This document shows positions 62,804 through 64,000 of a stretch of 64,000 nt of DNA, in pieces. The stretch covers positions 1,082,865 to 1,146,864 of the forward strand of contig NZ_CP139303.1 in NCBI RefSeq assembly GCF_034092465.1, read 5' to 3'. The translations under genes and the position numbers were made by a program. How positions within the stretch are numbered: position 1 is the stretch's first letter; the number at the start of each line of letters is the position of its first letter. The DNA is from Prochlorococcus sp. MIT 1223. GTDB taxonomy: Bacteria; Cyanobacteriota; Cyanobacteriia; PCC-6307; Cyanobiaceae. Under the pieces are notes generated by a model. The model saw only the letters and a list, made by a program, of their open reading frames with translations. It was not told the origin of the DNA and did not search any database.

Positions 62804-63935
62804 ATTAACCCTGATGATCCCGGGCCCTACTCCTGTGCCAGAGAGAGTACTAAAAGCATTGTCTCAGCACCCAATAGGACATCGTAGCCCTGAATTTCAA
62901 GGTATTACCAAAAGGACTAATGAGTTACTTAAATGGTTACATCAAACAAGTCAGGATGTCTTGACAATTGCTGGTAGTGGAACAGCTGCAATGGAGGCAG
63001 CAATCATTAATACCCTTAGTAAAGGAGATAAAGTTATTTGCGGGGAAAATGGAAAGTTTGGAGAACGTTGGGTCAAAGTCGCACAATCTTTTGGATTGGA
63101 AGTAGAAGTTATAAAAGCTGAATGGGGGAATCCTTTAGATCCTGAACAATTTAGAAAAGCACTTGAAGCAGATGCAGAAATAAGAGCAGTAATTGTCACC
63201 CACTCAGAAACATCAACGGGTGTAATAAATGATTTGAAATCAATTTCGAATCACGTACAAAAACATAAAAATGCATTAATTATTGCGGACTGTGTAACTA
63301 GTCTTGGGGCATGCAATGTACCCATGGATGAATGGGGAATAGACGTTATAGCTTCAGGATCGCAAAAAGGATACATGATGCCTCCGGGTTTGAGTTTTGT
63401 AGCCATGAGCGAAAAGGCATGGGAAGCAAATAAAAGATCTAATTTGCCAAAATTTTACTTAGATCTAAGTTCTTATCAAAAAACAATTTCAAAAGACAGC
63501 ACACCTTTCACACCATCAGTAAATCTATATTTTGCTTTAGAAGCTTCACTAACCATGATGCAGGAAGAAGGACTAGAAGTTATTTTTAAAAGACATGAAC
63601 GTCATAAAAAAGCTACTCAAGCTGGGATCAAAGGTATGGGTTTAAATCTATTTGCAGCAGAAGGGCATGGAAGTCCATCTATAACTGCAGTGGCACCACA
63701 AGACATTGATGCAGAGAAGATCAGAAAAATTGTTAAAACTAAATTCGACATATTGCTTGCTGGCGGACAAGATCACCTAAAAGGAAAAGTTTTCAGAATA
63801 GGACACCTTGGATTTGTAAATGATAGAGACATAATTACAGCAATAGCAGCTATTGAAAGTTCTCTGGAAAGTCTAAACTTGTTAAAAAAACCTATAGGTA
63901 GCGGTATAGCAGCAGCCTCCAAGGAGCTTAATTAA
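62793..63935 (+). CDS. Class V aminotransferase (alanine/serine-glyoxylate type)
   Basis: The protein has about 380 residues from the ATG at 62793 (TTG at 62778 is the outer alternative). IPGPTPVPERVLKALSQHPIGHRSPEF and TIAGSGTAAMEAAIINTL are typical, and the PLP Lys is in SGSQKGYMMPPG. The family transaminates alanine or serine with glyoxylate, which would fit photorespiratory glycolate metabolism; related enzymes act as aspartate aminotransferase-like proteins. The start overlaps that of the divergent cbiD. Confidence 0.9.
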   Translation: MQDKLTLMIPGPTPVPERVLKALSQHPIGHRSPEFQGITKRTNELLKWLHQTSQDVLTIAGSGTAAMEAAIINTLSKGDKVICGENGKFGERWVKVAQSFGLEVEVIKAEWGNPLDPEQFRKALEADAEIRAVIVTHSETSTGVINDLKSISNHVQKHKNALIIADCVTSLGACNVPMDEWGIDVIASGSQKGYMMPPGLSFVAMSEKAWEANKRSNLPKFYLDLSSYQKTISKDSTPFTPSVNLYFALEASLTMMQEEGLEVIFKRHERHKKATQAGIKGMGLNLFAAEGHGSPSITAVAPQDIDAEKIRKIVKTKFDILLAGGQDHLKGKVFRIGHLGFVNDRDIITAIAAIESSLESLNLLKKPIGSGIAAASKELN

Positions 63936-64000
63936 CTTATAAAGTCAAAATATAAATTAAATATTTGAGTTGATTTAATGTAAATAATAGACATCAAGAA
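63936..64000. other. AT-rich right edge, no gene visible
   Basis: Only 65 bases remain; they are AT-rich and contain no reading frame or hairpin of note. Confidence 0.6.

Noticed and set aside
1-64000. CRISPR arrays, insertion sequences, rRNA genes
   Set aside because: No regularly spaced repeats, transposase motifs or rRNA sequence were seen on reading both strands.

Overview
The window is an AT-rich, densely packed stretch of a marine picocyanobacterial chromosome, almost certainly Prochlorococcus. The evidence is a photosystem II gene (psbX), a high-light-inducible protein, Ycf66 and Ycf19/YggT family proteins, a tandem flavodiiron pair, a permuted two-piece tmRNA gene with a marine-cyanobacterial type of tag, a Yfr2-like small RNA, and many small cyanobacteria-only proteins. 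The nitrite-assimilation genes (nirA, a formate/nitrite channel, siroheme genes) together with the low GC suggest a low-light clade similar to the NATL strains; this strain-level guess is inference.

Layout. 0-5.1 kb: sufR (partial) divergent from sufBCDS, iron-sulfur assembly, with a SufR-type palindrome between them. 5.1-9 kb: S9 peptidase, peptide deformylase, ribosomal S21, HIT protein. 9-13 kb: an SbmA/BacA-like ABC transporter, an Hli protein, ycf66, psbX and ycf19. 13-24 kb: accC, tRNA-Leu(GAG), an LpxB-like glycosyltransferase, a PRC-barrel protein, smc, small conserved proteins, a YqjD/YqjE-like membrane pair, an RNA methylase and ssrA. 24-31 kb: an accessory-looking stretch with an ABC exporter, a TM2 protein, a deoxyribosyltransferase-like and phosphoribosyltransferase pair, hemG and several unrecognised small genes. 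31-37.5 kb: a B12-riboswitch-controlled HupE/UreJ transporter, then the nitrite module: nirA, a 47-residue ORF, focA and a HEAT-repeat gene on one strand, and a chelatase-like gene plus cobA on the other, with two NtcA-type boxes between them. 37.5-51.8 kb: argJ, coaE, gatB, thiO, ndk, speA, alaS, then a 58-residue ORF coupled to an SNF2 helicase and a SWIM protein. 52-56 kb: flv3-flv1 and an FMN reductase. 56-64 kb: PBP2, two conserved proteins, the Yfr2-like RNA, a 20-bp duplication of the guaA 3' end, guaA, cbiD and a class V aminotransferase.

How it fits together. Tetrapyrrole and metal chemistry recurs. cobA and the chelatase make siroheme for nirA; nirA and several other enzymes need Fe-S clusters from the Suf system; hemG serves haem and chlorophyll synthesis; cbiD and the riboswitch-controlled HupE protein serve corrinoid synthesis and cobalt supply.

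Most notable observations: (1) a perfect 20-bp copy of the guaA 3' end exactly 200 bp downstream, enclosing four GGGGAAC repeats in two pairs with an 11-bp period, which looks like the scar or arm sites of an integrative element; (2) uncatalogued small genes in conserved operons (47 residues between nirA and focA, 58 residues overlapping the SNF2 helicase, 45 residues hidden under an antisense ORF); (3) a 134-residue protein with apparent remote similarity to the LigD 3'-phosphoesterase domain; (4) a HemG-type protoporphyrinogen oxidase. I see no CRISPR array, intact integrase or transposase.
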